A stretch of 64,000 nt of DNA, from the NCBI GenBank assembly GCA_948470475.1, contig OX419335.1:40715025-40779024 (forward strand). The letters are read 5' to 3'. Within the stretch, counting starts at the first letter, position 1, and each line of letters opens with the position of its first letter. Position numbers and translations under genes: made by a program. Of the stretch, positions 56,087 through 64,000 are shown piece by piece. Below the pieces are notes generated by a model that was given only the letters and a program-made list of their open reading frames with translations, did no database searches and was not told where the DNA came from. The stretch comes from Galaxea fascicularis. Taxonomy: Eukaryota > Cnidaria > Anthozoa > Scleractinia > Euphylliidae.

Positions 56087-57640
56087 TCACAAATGGTCAA
56101 GTAAAAAGGGGGGCATCGATCTGGTGTCCACAGTTATCAAAAAGTAAATGGTATCTTTAACTAAGAGACCTCCTCTTGGGTCCAAGAGCTCGTCCAAAGT
56201 ACAAAACGTTTGGAAACCGTAAGGTAAGTTCATTCTAGAGGCGGGCTTTTGGAAACTGACATCATTTGGGTCTGGTTCGAGAAACCGTACAATATTCTCT
56301 TTTCCGTTTTGATTTAAGAGACGGATGTACACTTTGTTCATAAATGGCCACTGAAGAAAGTCGTCGTGGTCCCCTCGCAAGATAGCGAAGAACACGGACA
56401 TGTGAGATCCTTTGTAACGTCCATCCCCGTTCAGCTTGGCTCTTGCACAGAACTTGTATCCGCATCGGCTTACGTTGAACGGGGGGCTCTCATTTCCGCA
56501 TATTTCTCCTCTCCGCTCCTTTTCCATCACCTCTTTCACGTTGTCGACTTTCCAGAGAAACGAAACATTCACAGAGTCATTCTCCACTCTCTGGAGACGA
56601 TGTACGATGTTGTTCCACACGCTTTCCTGGAATCCCATATTGTTTTCCAATACTGAAATCCTCGTTTCGTGGGCTCTCATGACGTAAGGGTCCCATGAAA
56701 AACTATTACCCTGTGACTCCTTTGTAGATGCAGCTTGAGATCGAATAAACTGCAGCACTTCGTCCATTTGCGTTGCCAGAACCTGAATCTTTTCTGTTTC
56801 CATGGTCGGCTTATCAGCCTGAAACATCTTTTGTAAAGCATCCGTAACTTCTCCAATATTGTCGAGGACAGATTCGCACCGTTCGATTTTCTGTTGCAGT
56901 TTACAATTTTGTTCAACAAGGTTCGTTATTACATTCTGCTTTTCTTTGTCTGATTTGGCCAAGAACATCAAGTGAAGATCGATGCTTTGTCGTCGGTGCT
57001 CCTCTTGTTCTTTCCGAGTACCTCGAAATGTGCATCCGTAGTCTGCTAATTGACAGGGGTGAATTGCATTAGGACAGTGACTCGACAGGTGGTCTTCCAA
57101 CGTTCGGCGTAGAATGTTCGTTGCACTACATGCACGAGGGCATTCTAATGGAATGTCCAGACATTGCAAACGGTGATCATCCATTTGTTTTAATTTCACA
57201 TACTGGGAACAATACTGGCACGACACCAGACGATGTTCGCAGTCGTCCCTTTGGTGAAGCTTCAAATTCTTCCGACTAGTCGTCACGCCGCATTCTGGAC
57301 ACGCTACATCCGCATAGTCACAGTCACTTTCGTGTTTGTCCAAGCCCCCGACGATACCCTCCCAAGTACATCCTTTATCTCTGAAGCAACAATGGCAGCC
57401 CTTGTCTAGCATTTCTCGTTGATAAAACTTGTCAGGGAAGAATTCGTCGATGCGTGTTTTGTCAAAGGGGCAAATAAAAATGCCGGCGTCGTTAGTGATG
57501 TCGCTCATGCAAGATCCACAAAAACGATGTCCACACGATGATTGGTGCACATCTTGCCGCGGCAGATCTCTGCATAAGGGGCACAATTCGTCCTTGTCGG
57601 GCATCGACTTCAGACGATCCTTAAGCGGTTTCCAAGACAT
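56087..57640 (-). CDS. TRAF-like E3/adaptor protein (RING, TRAF zinc fingers, MATH domain), 517 aa
   Basis: The first ATG is at 57640; the GTG at 57730 is not needed. It starts with a RING finger: C20, C23, C36, H38, C41, C44, C57 and an Asp/Lys-containing last turn. TRAF-type zinc fingers follow at about 82-215 (CFRDKGCTWEG, HESDCDYADVACPECG, HCPNAIHPC). A coiled coil spans about 230-340 and a MATH/TRAF-C domain about 365-510 (SFLWKVDNVKEV, GYKFCARAKLNGDG, ending DTIYFLITVD). Cellular TRAFs carry signals from immune receptors to NF-kB/JNK and add Lys63-linked ubiquitin. A complete TRAF in a virus suggests capture from the host and interference with that signalling. Confidence 0.85.
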   Translation of the reverse strand: MSWKPLKDRLKSMPDKDELCPLCRDLPRQDVHQSSCGHRFCGSCMSDITNDAGIFICPFDKTRIDEFFPDKFYQREMLDKGCHCCFRDKGCTWEGIVGGLDKHESDCDYADVACPECGVTTSRKNLKLHQRDDCEHRLVSCQYCSQYVKLKQMDDHRLQCLDIPLECPRACSATNILRRTLEDHLSSHCPNAIHPCQLADYGCTFRGTRKEQEEHRRQSIDLHLMFLAKSDKEKQNVITNLVEQNCKLQQKIERCESVLDNIGEVTDALQKMFQADKPTMETEKIQVLATQMDEVLQFIRSQAASTKESQGNSFSWDPYVMRAHETRISVLENNMGFQESVWNNIVHRLQRVENDSVNVSFLWKVDNVKEVMEKERRGEICGNESPPFNVSRCGYKFCARAKLNGDGRYKGSHMSVFFAILRGDHDDFLQWPFMNKVYIRLLNQNGKENIVRFLEPDPNDVSFQKPASRMNLPYGFQTFCTLDELLDPRGGLLVKDTIYFLITVDTRSMPPFLLDHL

Positions 57641-58002
57641 GATAATCAATGAGAATGGGTAGAGAATAGCCCTGGCTTCAAAAAAATATAACTCAGAGTC
57701 GTGTAGCAATTTCTCTGGTAATGAGGACACTCGGTAAAAAAAAGAGAGGCGGCCGACGCAGATCGATTCCAGATCAATTGCATCTGAGATCTCAGATACG
57801 ACTTGGGCGGGAATAACCGTGTGACAAATTGCAAAAGTATCACTTTTCTTTATTTCGTCTATTTAAGCGACGAGATACTCAAACAAGCAAAACAATAGAC
57901 ACCAAGACAGACATGATAATTCAAAACTGCCATGCTTTCAAAGAACAGATTATCAAATAAAGATGTTGGCATGTTATGTGTATGCGCAGGCACTGATTAA
58001 TA
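57641..58002. other. promoter region of the TRAF-like gene, 362 bp spacer
   Basis: Upstream of the TRAF-like ATG on the minus strand is GAGTTATATTTTTTTG, a TATA-like element near 57690. The first ~200 bp match the region upstream of the decayed copy (58501-58680). A minus-strand AATAAA near 57847 ends the copy at 58003. Confidence 0.6.
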
Positions 58003-58500
58003 TCAATCTTTGGACTGTTTTGCAATTCTTTCTAAGCAATTAAGCAGCAACCGATACCCTTCCGTTTGCTTTAGTTCGTCCTCCGTTAACGGTTCTTCGT
58101 CCTCTTCACTTTCCCTTAGAGGCTCTGCACTCTTCTTTCTTATCAGAGATCTCTGTCGTCTTTTACCATATATTCTCTCTAACGCATCCTGTGATAATCG
58201 CGGAAATTCTATGTCAACGGGCGTTGATGATTTAGTTACTACGTCGTCGTAGTCGCAGTCGCCTTCGTGTTTGTCCAAGTCGCCGACGGTACCCTCCTTA
58301 GTACATCCTTTATCTCGGATGCAAGACTGGCACCCGTCTATGTGCGTGTCTTCGTTGCCAGTGATGGAAGACCCATAAAAGCCATGTCCAAACGATGACT
58401 GTTTCACATCTTGTTGTGACAAATCGCTGCATACGGGGCACAATTCGTCCTTGTCGGGTATCGACTTCAGGTGATCCTTTCCCGGTTTCAAAGACATCAT
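58003..58500 (-). pseudogene. decayed partial duplicate of the TRAF-like gene, 165 aa frame
   Basis: The first ~80 residues match the TRAF-like protein (IPDKDELCPVC, then SSFGHGFYGSS in place of SSCGHRFCGSC). Three of the RING cysteines are replaced (by Phe, Tyr and Ser), and about 35 residues including the last RING ligands are deleted. Match resumes at CIRDKGCTKEG...HEGDCDYDD. After this comes about 75 residues of different sequence with a basic GKRRQRSLIRKK patch and an acidic segment. The frame is still open, so it may make a shortened product without a working RING; otherwise it is a pseudogene. Confidence 0.75.
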
Positions 58501-58680
58501 AATAACCGAGAATGGGTAGGGAAAAACACAGAGTCACCTAGCAAATCCTCTGGTAATGAGGGCACTCCTGAAGGAAAAGAGAGACAAATGATACAGATCG
58601 ATTCCAGATCGATTGCAATAACCGAGTGACAAACTGCAAAGCACCACTCTTCGCTCTCGTCTTTTATCGCTTGCGCATCG
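58501..58680 (-). repeat. duplicated promoter region of the TRAF-like gene
   Basis: Upstream sequence of the decayed copy matches 57641-57845, including GAGAATGGGTAG, CTCTGGTAATGAG, and CAGATCGATTCCAGATC. The TATA-like stretch of the original has been lost by a small deletion. Confidence 0.7.
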
Positions 58681-58729
58681 AACACCATAAAACGAACGCG
58701 CGACGTTGCAACGTACAATTTTGTTCTCG

Positions 58730-59662
58730 CTAATAATTTTGATCATCTTTGAAGTGCACGTGCTTCTCGATGGATGGATAAAGTCTTTCTTGGTTTGGAG
58801 CGACGTCTTGTGGATTCAATCTCGTGGGAAGTGGCGTGGGAGGTCGCGTGAGACGCTGACTGTCTTCGATCGAAGGTGGTGGGGCAGAGGCAATAACCGG
58901 AGAATGCAACTGGGCGGGCGATCGTCTTCGCGATCGCACCAACGATATCAGGTAGGCCGATCGCACAATCGAGACCATGCCGTTTTTACCGATCATGACA
59001 GAAAATGCGATCGTTCCGTGCGCATACATGACCGCCCTCAGCGTCAGCATCGATCCATTGAGAGCGATATGAATGACATGTAATCCCATGGACAGCACGT
59101 CATTGCGTACCACCTGTGTCCGAAGAATGAATTCCAGTGCCGACCACACCAACAGCACACAAGCAACGGTCATGAAACCACCACAGTATTTCGCTGGAAC
59201 ATTGTCTCCGTTATGAGCAATGGCAAAAATGGCGTCCGTTACATCAAAGGCGTTGGAAATCGCCACTACGGATGCCAGGACGAAACCAGCATCTTTAGCG
59301 CACTGTTCACCGCCGGCGACGATGCAAAGTAGGAACAAGAAAGGCGTAAGGACGTTGGCAGTATACAATAGCGCAGAATCGTGCGACGATATGTCCGTTG
59401 CCCCAAACGTGAAGGCTTGAAAAGACACGACCGTCAAGGAATAGACCAACCAGACGAACTTGGGGGGATGCATGGGCTGTGACGGTGGTCTGGTAAAGTA
59501 CCACCAGCTCATCACCAAAAACGGAAGAGCGATGAGTGCTCCTGCATAATAACGAGGGTCCTCGTGTTCCTGGGCGACATGTGCCGAGAACAGTATGCCC
59601 TGTATGATTATAGCGAGCATGAGTGCCAACCGACCCATGTCAAAGACGTATCGCGTGCTCAT
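58730..59662 (-). CDS. multi-pass membrane protein (seven or eight segments), 310 aa
   Basis: The first ATG, at 59662, is better than the TTG at 59674. Seven or eight hydrophobic stretches fill residues about 8-235, with short loops, followed by a Pro/Arg-rich cytoplasmic tail (residues about 245-310). Seven segments would fit a receptor-like protein, but I see none of the standard GPCR motifs. No signal peptide. Divergent from the 59734 gene across 71 bp. Confidence 0.65.
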   Translation of the reverse strand: MSTRYVFDMGRLALMLAIIIQGILFSAHVAQEHEDPRYYAGALIALPFLVMSWWYFTRPPSQPMHPPKFVWLVYSLTVVSFQAFTFGATDISSHDSALLYTANVLTPFLFLLCIVAGGEQCAKDAGFVLASVVAISNAFDVTDAIFAIAHNGDNVPAKYCGGFMTVACVLLVWSALEFILRTQVVRNDVLSMGLHVIHIALNGSMLTLRAVMYAHGTIAFSVMIGKNGMVSIVRSAYLISLVRSRRRSPAQLHSPVIASAPPPSIEDSQRLTRPPTPLPTRLNPQDVAPNQERLYPSIEKHVHFKDDQNY

Positions 59663-59733
59663 CTTCGCGTGCAAATTCCCAGGTCGCGATTCGAGATTAA
59701 CGATACTACGTTTTGCGCGAGTCGTACGACGAC

Positions 59734-60315
59734 ATGGCGAGCGATAGAGTACAGCAGTTAGTGAGTGATGCCATCGACCTCACAGGGGACGACGAAGATA
59801 GCATCGGCGGGGAGCAGTCCGGCGTACCCCTTCCGGGGTTTGATCCTGGTGTCGAGTGCTCTCTGTGCAAGCTTTACACCAAGGAGACCGACAATGACCG
59901 TGCACCTCGCAATGGTGACCGGGCAGTCGATACGGTGCTGCTAAAAGAACTGACCAAAACGTTTCACCAGGTTAAGTTGATGGCGCGACCGGGGCTCGTT
60001 CGGGCATATACCGAACGATTTCGCTCATTGGGTAGGACCCACTCTAACCTGTCATTCTTGGTAGACGTGACTGAAGACGAAGTACGCCGACATTACGACG
60101 AAGATCATGACGAATGCGCCGATCAGTTCCGCGATCCCAAGAAAAAAATTCAACGGGTTCTCGAAGGCGTGATGAACCTCATGCCCGATACGCTATGCGT
60201 GGAGTTAAACAAGGGAGAGAACAAAGGAAAGAGAGTAGTTCACCCGCAACGCCTCCGTGCATTTTTGGAAACTGTCAAAGTCTACGAAACTCTGTGTTCA
60301 AAAAATCCAAAATGA
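59734..60315 (+). CDS. small protein with SUMO-interacting motif and possible zinc site, 193 aa
   Basis: The first ATG is at 59734; the TTG at 59713 is not needed. Residues 14-22 read IDLTGDDED, the classic hydrophobic-acidic SUMO-interacting motif. A possible zinc site follows: C42, C45, H120, H125 and C128. Basic KGKRVVHPQRLR near the C-terminus. Likely nuclear; could target SUMO-modified host proteins such as PML-body components (inference). The other SIM protein is at 39067-41586. Confidence 0.65.
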   Translation: MASDRVQQLVSDAIDLTGDDEDSIGGEQSGVPLPGFDPGVECSLCKLYTKETDNDRAPRNGDRAVDTVLLKELTKTFHQVKLMARPGLVRAYTERFRSLGRTHSNLSFLVDVTEDEVRRHYDEDHDECADQFRDPKKKIQRVLEGVMNLMPDTLCVELNKGENKGKRVVHPQRLRAFLETVKVYETLCSKNPK

Positions 60316-60321
60316 GTTTTA

Positions 60322-61452
60322 TTAAACGTTATATAAGCAATGGTATTCAAGCACGTGAGTCTGGTACCAGTGGCGTGCTAAAGAGCAATCTCTGATGTCT
60401 TTATGCGTCAGTGATTCTGCGGCGTCTGGAAATGCGTTTCGAATTTGCTGTGCTGCAAAGACGTGACCCATCGCCGTCAGAAACGTCTTCACGAAGACGC
60501 GAAAACCATCTGCGTGCGGACAGCAGTGAAGACGGGTATTCTCGACGAATAGGTTGTTAATTTCCCAATTCTTGTATTTCTCTCGCTCGAACGTATACCA
60601 GTAGCGTTCGTGATCCAACGTGAACAGTCGTAGACCTCGCTGCAAAAAGTCGTGCATGGCCGTCGTGATGTTAAATCCTGGTTCGGTGAACTCCAACCAC
60701 CGGAACGAGTAATAAGCCACGACCAGTTCAATTTTTTCATTTGGCGTCAGTGTGCGACACATTCGCCACTCGGCGTCGACGCAAAATCGCATCAGACTCG
60801 TGTCCACGTCGGCCTCGCACGCAATCTGTTGGAGAATAAAAGGTCCGTACCGCGAGGCTGTCGCTTTCGTGAGGTTTTGTAGATTGATGGCCAAAGAAGA
60901 AGGGTAAATTTGTGCTTGTATGACCTGTTCCGTGTCCGTGACAGTGGAATACTTGACGGGTGGAAAGAAGGCGTTGCGAGAGAATCTCAGTCCGCGAACT
61001 GTCAAAAGACGTTCGATGTATCTTTCGCGATTCAGCACACCGTGCAAGACGGTGGAAAAATTACAATTTTTATTGTAAAAACCTCCGCATCGCCCACCCG
61101 TTTTGCCAAATCCGAGGTGTTGGAGAACATCGTATCCTGAAGCGAGAAATTCTCGCGTGCCTTCGTCCTTGACTGTGGTCATGTTGACGGCAGACGACGC
61201 CTGGAAAGGCAATAGCGAGCATTTGTCGCGGCCGTTGAAGCAGATGAACATGAGCTGGATGAAACTTCCTCGAGATCCCGTGTGCACAGAATTTCCACGT
61301 TCTAGGCAATTGTCACACTGTCCCATTGGCCACGAAGTTGTCGACACCGTGTTTACCAGGTTGAGGTAGGCGCAGGCGATGCGACCGTCGACTAATTCGC
61401 ATCGCGCATACACGCCAGTATTTGCAGATAGGTGTTTGGTTCTAATCGCCAT
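60322..61452 (-). CDS. hypothetical Cys-rich protein, 376 aa
   Basis: The ATG at 61452 (MAIRTKH) gives an 11-bp overlap with the upstream gene; the ATG at 61509 gives a 68-bp overlap and is less likely. Soluble with many Cys, including CDNCLERG and HCCPHADGF, which may bind zinc. A Gly-rich patch (GFGKTGGRCGGFYNKNC) is not a P-loop. Family not recognised. The stop codon lies inside a minus-strand AATAAA. Confidence 0.65.
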   Translation of the reverse strand: MAIRTKHLSANTGVYARCELVDGRIACAYLNLVNTVSTTSWPMGQCDNCLERGNSVHTGSRGSFIQLMFICFNGRDKCSLLPFQASSAVNMTTVKDEGTREFLASGYDVLQHLGFGKTGGRCGGFYNKNCNFSTVLHGVLNRERYIERLLTVRGLRFSRNAFFPPVKYSTVTDTEQVIQAQIYPSSLAINLQNLTKATASRYGPFILQQIACEADVDTSLMRFCVDAEWRMCRTLTPNEKIELVVAYYSFRWLEFTEPGFNITTAMHDFLQRGLRLFTLDHERYWYTFEREKYKNWEINNLFVENTRLHCCPHADGFRVFVKTFLTAMGHVFAAQQIRNAFPDAAESLTHKDIRDCSLARHWYQTHVLEYHCLYNV

Positions 61453-62698
61453 CGGCGCGTCCGGTGGCGTCGAATCGTTTGCCCAGGTGTTCCCTTTCTT
61501 CTTTTTCATCTAATTCGCGTTCGACAGCCGTGCGAAGCAATCGTTCCAGTTCGTCGACGGGTGTCGCGTTGATGCTTTGTTCCACGTGATTCCGTTTCCC
61601 AGATCTTTGACCAGCTATATCCCGATGGATGTTCTTGTAGATCATCGTCGCTGGGTACACCATTGCCAAGAAGAGGAATCGCAAGGCCTGGCAAACGTAA
61701 AAGTAGACGTGTCGTGCGTGTACGTCTCCGAGTTGAGGACAGTCGTGCTGGCGAAAGAAGGTGGTCGACAATGCGTTTCGGGTTTCGAGACAAACTTCGT
61801 CTCCCGCTTGACACGCAGACAGCACCTCGTAATCGACCAGTGTTGCACAAGTGGAAACAAGCGCAACGATATTTCGAAGGAAGTCAAGGTACACGTAGAA
61901 TGTCAAGACCATAGACCCCACAAATTGCAGTTGTTGAAGAATTTGTTCCGCTTCTGGTGATGTCTTCCCACGGGATCGATGAAGTTGGACTAGGACTAGA
62001 GCTCCAAACGCGGCAAGAGTCGTGTACGAGGATATGTCCTGATGCTTACCGGCGGAAAATTCCAGGGCAAATATACTCCACAGAAATAACGACGAAGCAA
62101 GGTAGAAGGTCGTGGGCGGTAAAGAAGGTGTGGAATCGTCGCTGATCGAGACGTCGTGCGATGGAGTCCCAGGGGGGAAAAGGCGATCTTCGTTGAAGGT
62201 GGCTGCAAAGTGGACGCCCCCAAAGAAACACGGAACGAAGCGAAAGACGAACACCATGATCGCATACAGGGTTCCCATGAAAGGACCCAAGACGAAGGTC
62301 ACGCAGCCCTCTTGAACTGTCTGTCTAGTAGCCGCGATCACAAACGACTCGCAGCGCGAACGATCTCCGCCAAAACGACAGAAACGAGCATCCCCGGTTG
62401 CATCGTCAACGAGACAGTCGACGATGGAATGACGAAAGTTGGAGAAGAAGGAGAGCAGCGATACTAATGAGATCGAACACAAGGCTGTCCAAGTCACGCA
62501 GGCCCAAACGCAGCGAGAGGAGGCCGACGAGCCTCTCTTGGAAGCGTAATTGGCCACGAGGTAATAAAAGAGTGACAGGTACATGGTTTCGTGAGACACA
62601 TAAGGTCGAATTTTGTTGGCAAAGCCCGTCTCAACAATGAAGACGATCGTGTTGGAACACAGTAGAAAACGAGCGATTGAAGTTTCGTCATCGAACAT
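61442..62698 (-). CDS. polytopic membrane protein, about eight segments, 418 aa
   Basis: ATG start. Hydrophobic segments at about 10-25, 39-52, 63-88, 133-165, 197-215, 225-238, 253-281 and 331-354, then a charged cytoplasmic tail (EEREHLGKRFD). Eight segments and the length recall herpesvirus glycoprotein M, the conserved polytopic envelope protein, but no specific motif is visible, so this is only a comparison. It overlaps its upstream neighbour by 11 bp and its downstream neighbour by 11 bp. Confidence 0.65.
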   Translation of the reverse strand: MFDDETSIARFLLCSNTIVFIVETGFANKIRPYVSHETMYLSLFYYLVANYASKRGSSASSRCVWACVTWTALCSISLVSLLSFFSNFRHSIVDCLVDDATGDARFCRFGGDRSRCESFVIAATRQTVQEGCVTFVLGPFMGTLYAIMVFVFRFVPCFFGGVHFAATFNEDRLFPPGTPSHDVSISDDSTPSLPPTTFYLASSLFLWSIFALEFSAGKHQDISSYTTLAAFGALVLVQLHRSRGKTSPEAEQILQQLQFVGSMVLTFYVYLDFLRNIVALVSTCATLVDYEVLSACQAGDEVCLETRNALSTTFFRQHDCPQLGDVHARHVYFYVCQALRFLFLAMVYPATMIYKNIHRDIAGQRSGKRNHVEQSINATPVDELERLLRTAVERELDEKEEREHLGKRFDATGRADGD

Positions 62699-63815
62699 GT
62701 CGTTTTCGTCGTCGTCGTCGTACGGGAACAGGTGTCGACCACGGACGTCCGGTTATCTTGGGTTCGTTTGCGGCATACGGTAAATAACGCACGCCATCCA
62801 CGAGAAATGTGCCCCTGTCGGCAAATTGCACCAAGCAATAGGGTGGAGACACTGGCTTGCACTCTGGCCAAAATGCCGTAAAAGTCGGTCCGTGATCTTT
62901 TCTTGGGTCCACAAAGTCGCTCTCTTCGGGATACCAGAACAGTTTGTAATACGTGCGGTCACAGTGTTTCCCGGTGTCTTGGATGTATGACGTTTTGCGA
63001 CTCTGGGCTCCAATGGTGCTCAACAATCGCCGAAGGGTTCGGAGTACGCGTTTGTCCGAGTGGCCCACAATGACAGCGCGCCTGTCGCTGTTGCTCAACA
63101 AAGACCTCGCGTTCATCAACAGTCGGGCTTGGAGCGTCAAAAAGGCGGTGCATTGGATGCCTTCGCATCGAACCTGTTCTTCTTCGACCTCGACGCGTAT
63201 CGTCACTTTCCCTCGCGTGTCACCTCCGTTGACAAGCACTTTCCTCGCCACGTCCCGCCAACAATAACACGGCCTCGTTTCTGGGCCTCTTTCCAGGGCT
63301 TTTTGGACCCCTTGCGATACAGCGACACCTTCTATTAATTCGATGCCTGGAAGGTCGAGTACGTGCAAGCCGCCAACCGAGATGGCCACGTCGACGGTCC
63401 CGTACACGATCGAATGTCGCCATTGGAAAGCCAAGGGAAGCAGATTTGTCAGATCGTGGGATGCATTACATTCGTAATCTGGCGTCTCCTGTGGTGGAAT
63501 CCAGCGATAAAACAGTTGTACTCGGTCCACGTTTTCTTCGGGCAGGAACCCTATTATCGTCGCGGCATCGGCAAGGAATTGTTTGACCACCGGCCAGGAT
63601 TTACGCTGCTCTCCGTCTTCGACGATATCCAAGAGGCAGCAAGCACTCGTATCTTGGCCGTTCCAGATTGCAATCCATTTATTGCATTCGAGAAATCGCA
63701 ACGGAACCCATCGTCGCTGCTTTTGGTCAATCACGAGGACGCGATAGGAAGGATCAAGAAAGATTTTCCATCCAGAATTTTGTCCGATGGATGCCGGAGT
63801 GAGTAGGGCGTCCAT
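62688..63815 (-). CDS. hypothetical protein, 375 aa
   Basis: ATG start. Soluble, beta-rich, with a basic C-terminal tail (VRRRRRKRHVR) that may bind nucleic acid or act as a nuclear signal. No known family. Overlaps the downstream membrane gene by 11 bp (one transcript likely) and the divergent 63787 gene by 29 bp. Confidence 0.7.
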   Translation of the reverse strand: MDALLTPASIGQNSGWKIFLDPSYRVLVIDQKQRRWVPLRFLECNKWIAIWNGQDTSACCLLDIVEDGEQRKSWPVVKQFLADAATIIGFLPEENVDRVQLFYRWIPPQETPDYECNASHDLTNLLPLAFQWRHSIVYGTVDVAISVGGLHVLDLPGIELIEGVAVSQGVQKALERGPETRPCYCWRDVARKVLVNGGDTRGKVTIRVEVEEEQVRCEGIQCTAFLTLQARLLMNARSLLSNSDRRAVIVGHSDKRVLRTLRRLLSTIGAQSRKTSYIQDTGKHCDRTYYKLFWYPEESDFVDPRKDHGPTFTAFWPECKPVSPPYCLVQFADRGTFLVDGVRYLPYAANEPKITGRPWSTPVPVRRRRRKRHVR

Positions 63816-64000
63816 TTTACATAACGTGTTTGGACGATTGGACGACGTCGTGAATACGAGTCGAGTTTCGCGGCATCGGAGAACATTTGCACATTACGAG
63901 GCCACAGATTGTCTAGGTACGTTTAGCCAGCGGGTGCGAGTCAACGACACGATCCGTCGCGTGTCAGCCATGGGCAATCGCTTCGCTCGCCTAGTCGAGT
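63787..64000 (+). CDS. partial gene running off the right edge (71 codons)
   Basis: An ATG frame (MDAGVSRASILHNVFGRLDD) stays open to the last base. It is protein-like and lies divergent from the 62688-63815 gene, with 29 bp of antisense overlap between the two 5' ends. The product cannot be named from this part. Confidence 0.55.
   Translation, partial: MDAGVSRASILHNVFGRLDDVVNTSRVSRHRRTFAHYEATDCLGTFSQRVRVNDTIRRVSAMGNRFARLVE

Noticed and set aside
60322..61452. P-loop in GFGKTGGRCGG
   Set aside because: Spacing does not match GxxxxGK[ST] and no Walker B follows.
1..64000. tRNA, rRNA, insertion sequence, CRISPR or bacterial operon features
   Set aside because: None seen; the eukaryotic splice and poly(A) signals fit a virus of a eukaryote.

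Overview
The window looks like part of the genome of a large double-stranded DNA virus of the order Herpesvirales. My best guess is a relative of the malacoherpesviruses, which infect molluscs and other marine invertebrates. The evidence is dense coding on both strands with short spacers, AATAAA signals right behind stop codons, a ribonucleotide reductase small chain, a DNA-packaging terminase ATPase gene in several exons with genes nested in its introns, a 1218-residue major capsid protein candidate, a portal candidate and many membrane proteins. There are no rRNA or tRNA genes, insertion sequences or CRISPR arrays. Most genes have no family I can name, so the assignment to a genus is inference.

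Layout. 0-9 kb: unknown genes, a 730-bp spacer filled by an AT microsatellite, a long Ser/Pro-rich protein (2281-5184), a small Cys-rich zinc protein (5336-5626) and the RNR small subunit (7864-8844). 9-16 kb: an XPG/FEN1-type nuclease (11323-13089), coiled-coil proteins and a divergent pair whose start codons overlap. 16-27 kb: a DNA-processing and packaging block on the minus strand, with a portal candidate, two related PD-(D/E)XK nucleases, a small protein with a PCNA-box-like motif and two terminase exons. Two plus-strand genes lie in the terminase introns. 27-36 kb: a 1915-residue coiled-coil protein that looks like tegument or scaffold, then two membrane glycoproteins, one with five EGF modules. 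36-44 kb: unknown structural-type proteins, a large protein with a predicted run of ubiquitin-like folds ending in a SUMO-interacting motif, and a 146-bp tandem duplication. 44-55 kb: the major capsid protein candidate and a cluster of membrane proteins. 55-59 kb: a host-type TRAF signalling protein followed by a decayed copy of it and of its promoter. 59-64 kb: more multi-pass membrane proteins, a second SUMO-interacting-motif protein, and a gene that runs off the right edge.

How it fits together. One set of genes supports DNA metabolism and packaging: RNR2, three nucleases, terminase and portal. A second set builds the particle: capsid protein, large coiled-coil protein, glycoproteins and multi-pass membrane proteins. 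A third set looks aimed at host pathways: the TRAF-like protein, two SIM-bearing proteins, the PIP-box-like protein and the EGF protein. The DNA polymerase, helicase-primase, RNR large subunit and the terminase exon with the Walker A motif are not seen here and should lie elsewhere.

Starts were moved to the first sensible ATG wherever the longest open frame began at TTG or GTG.
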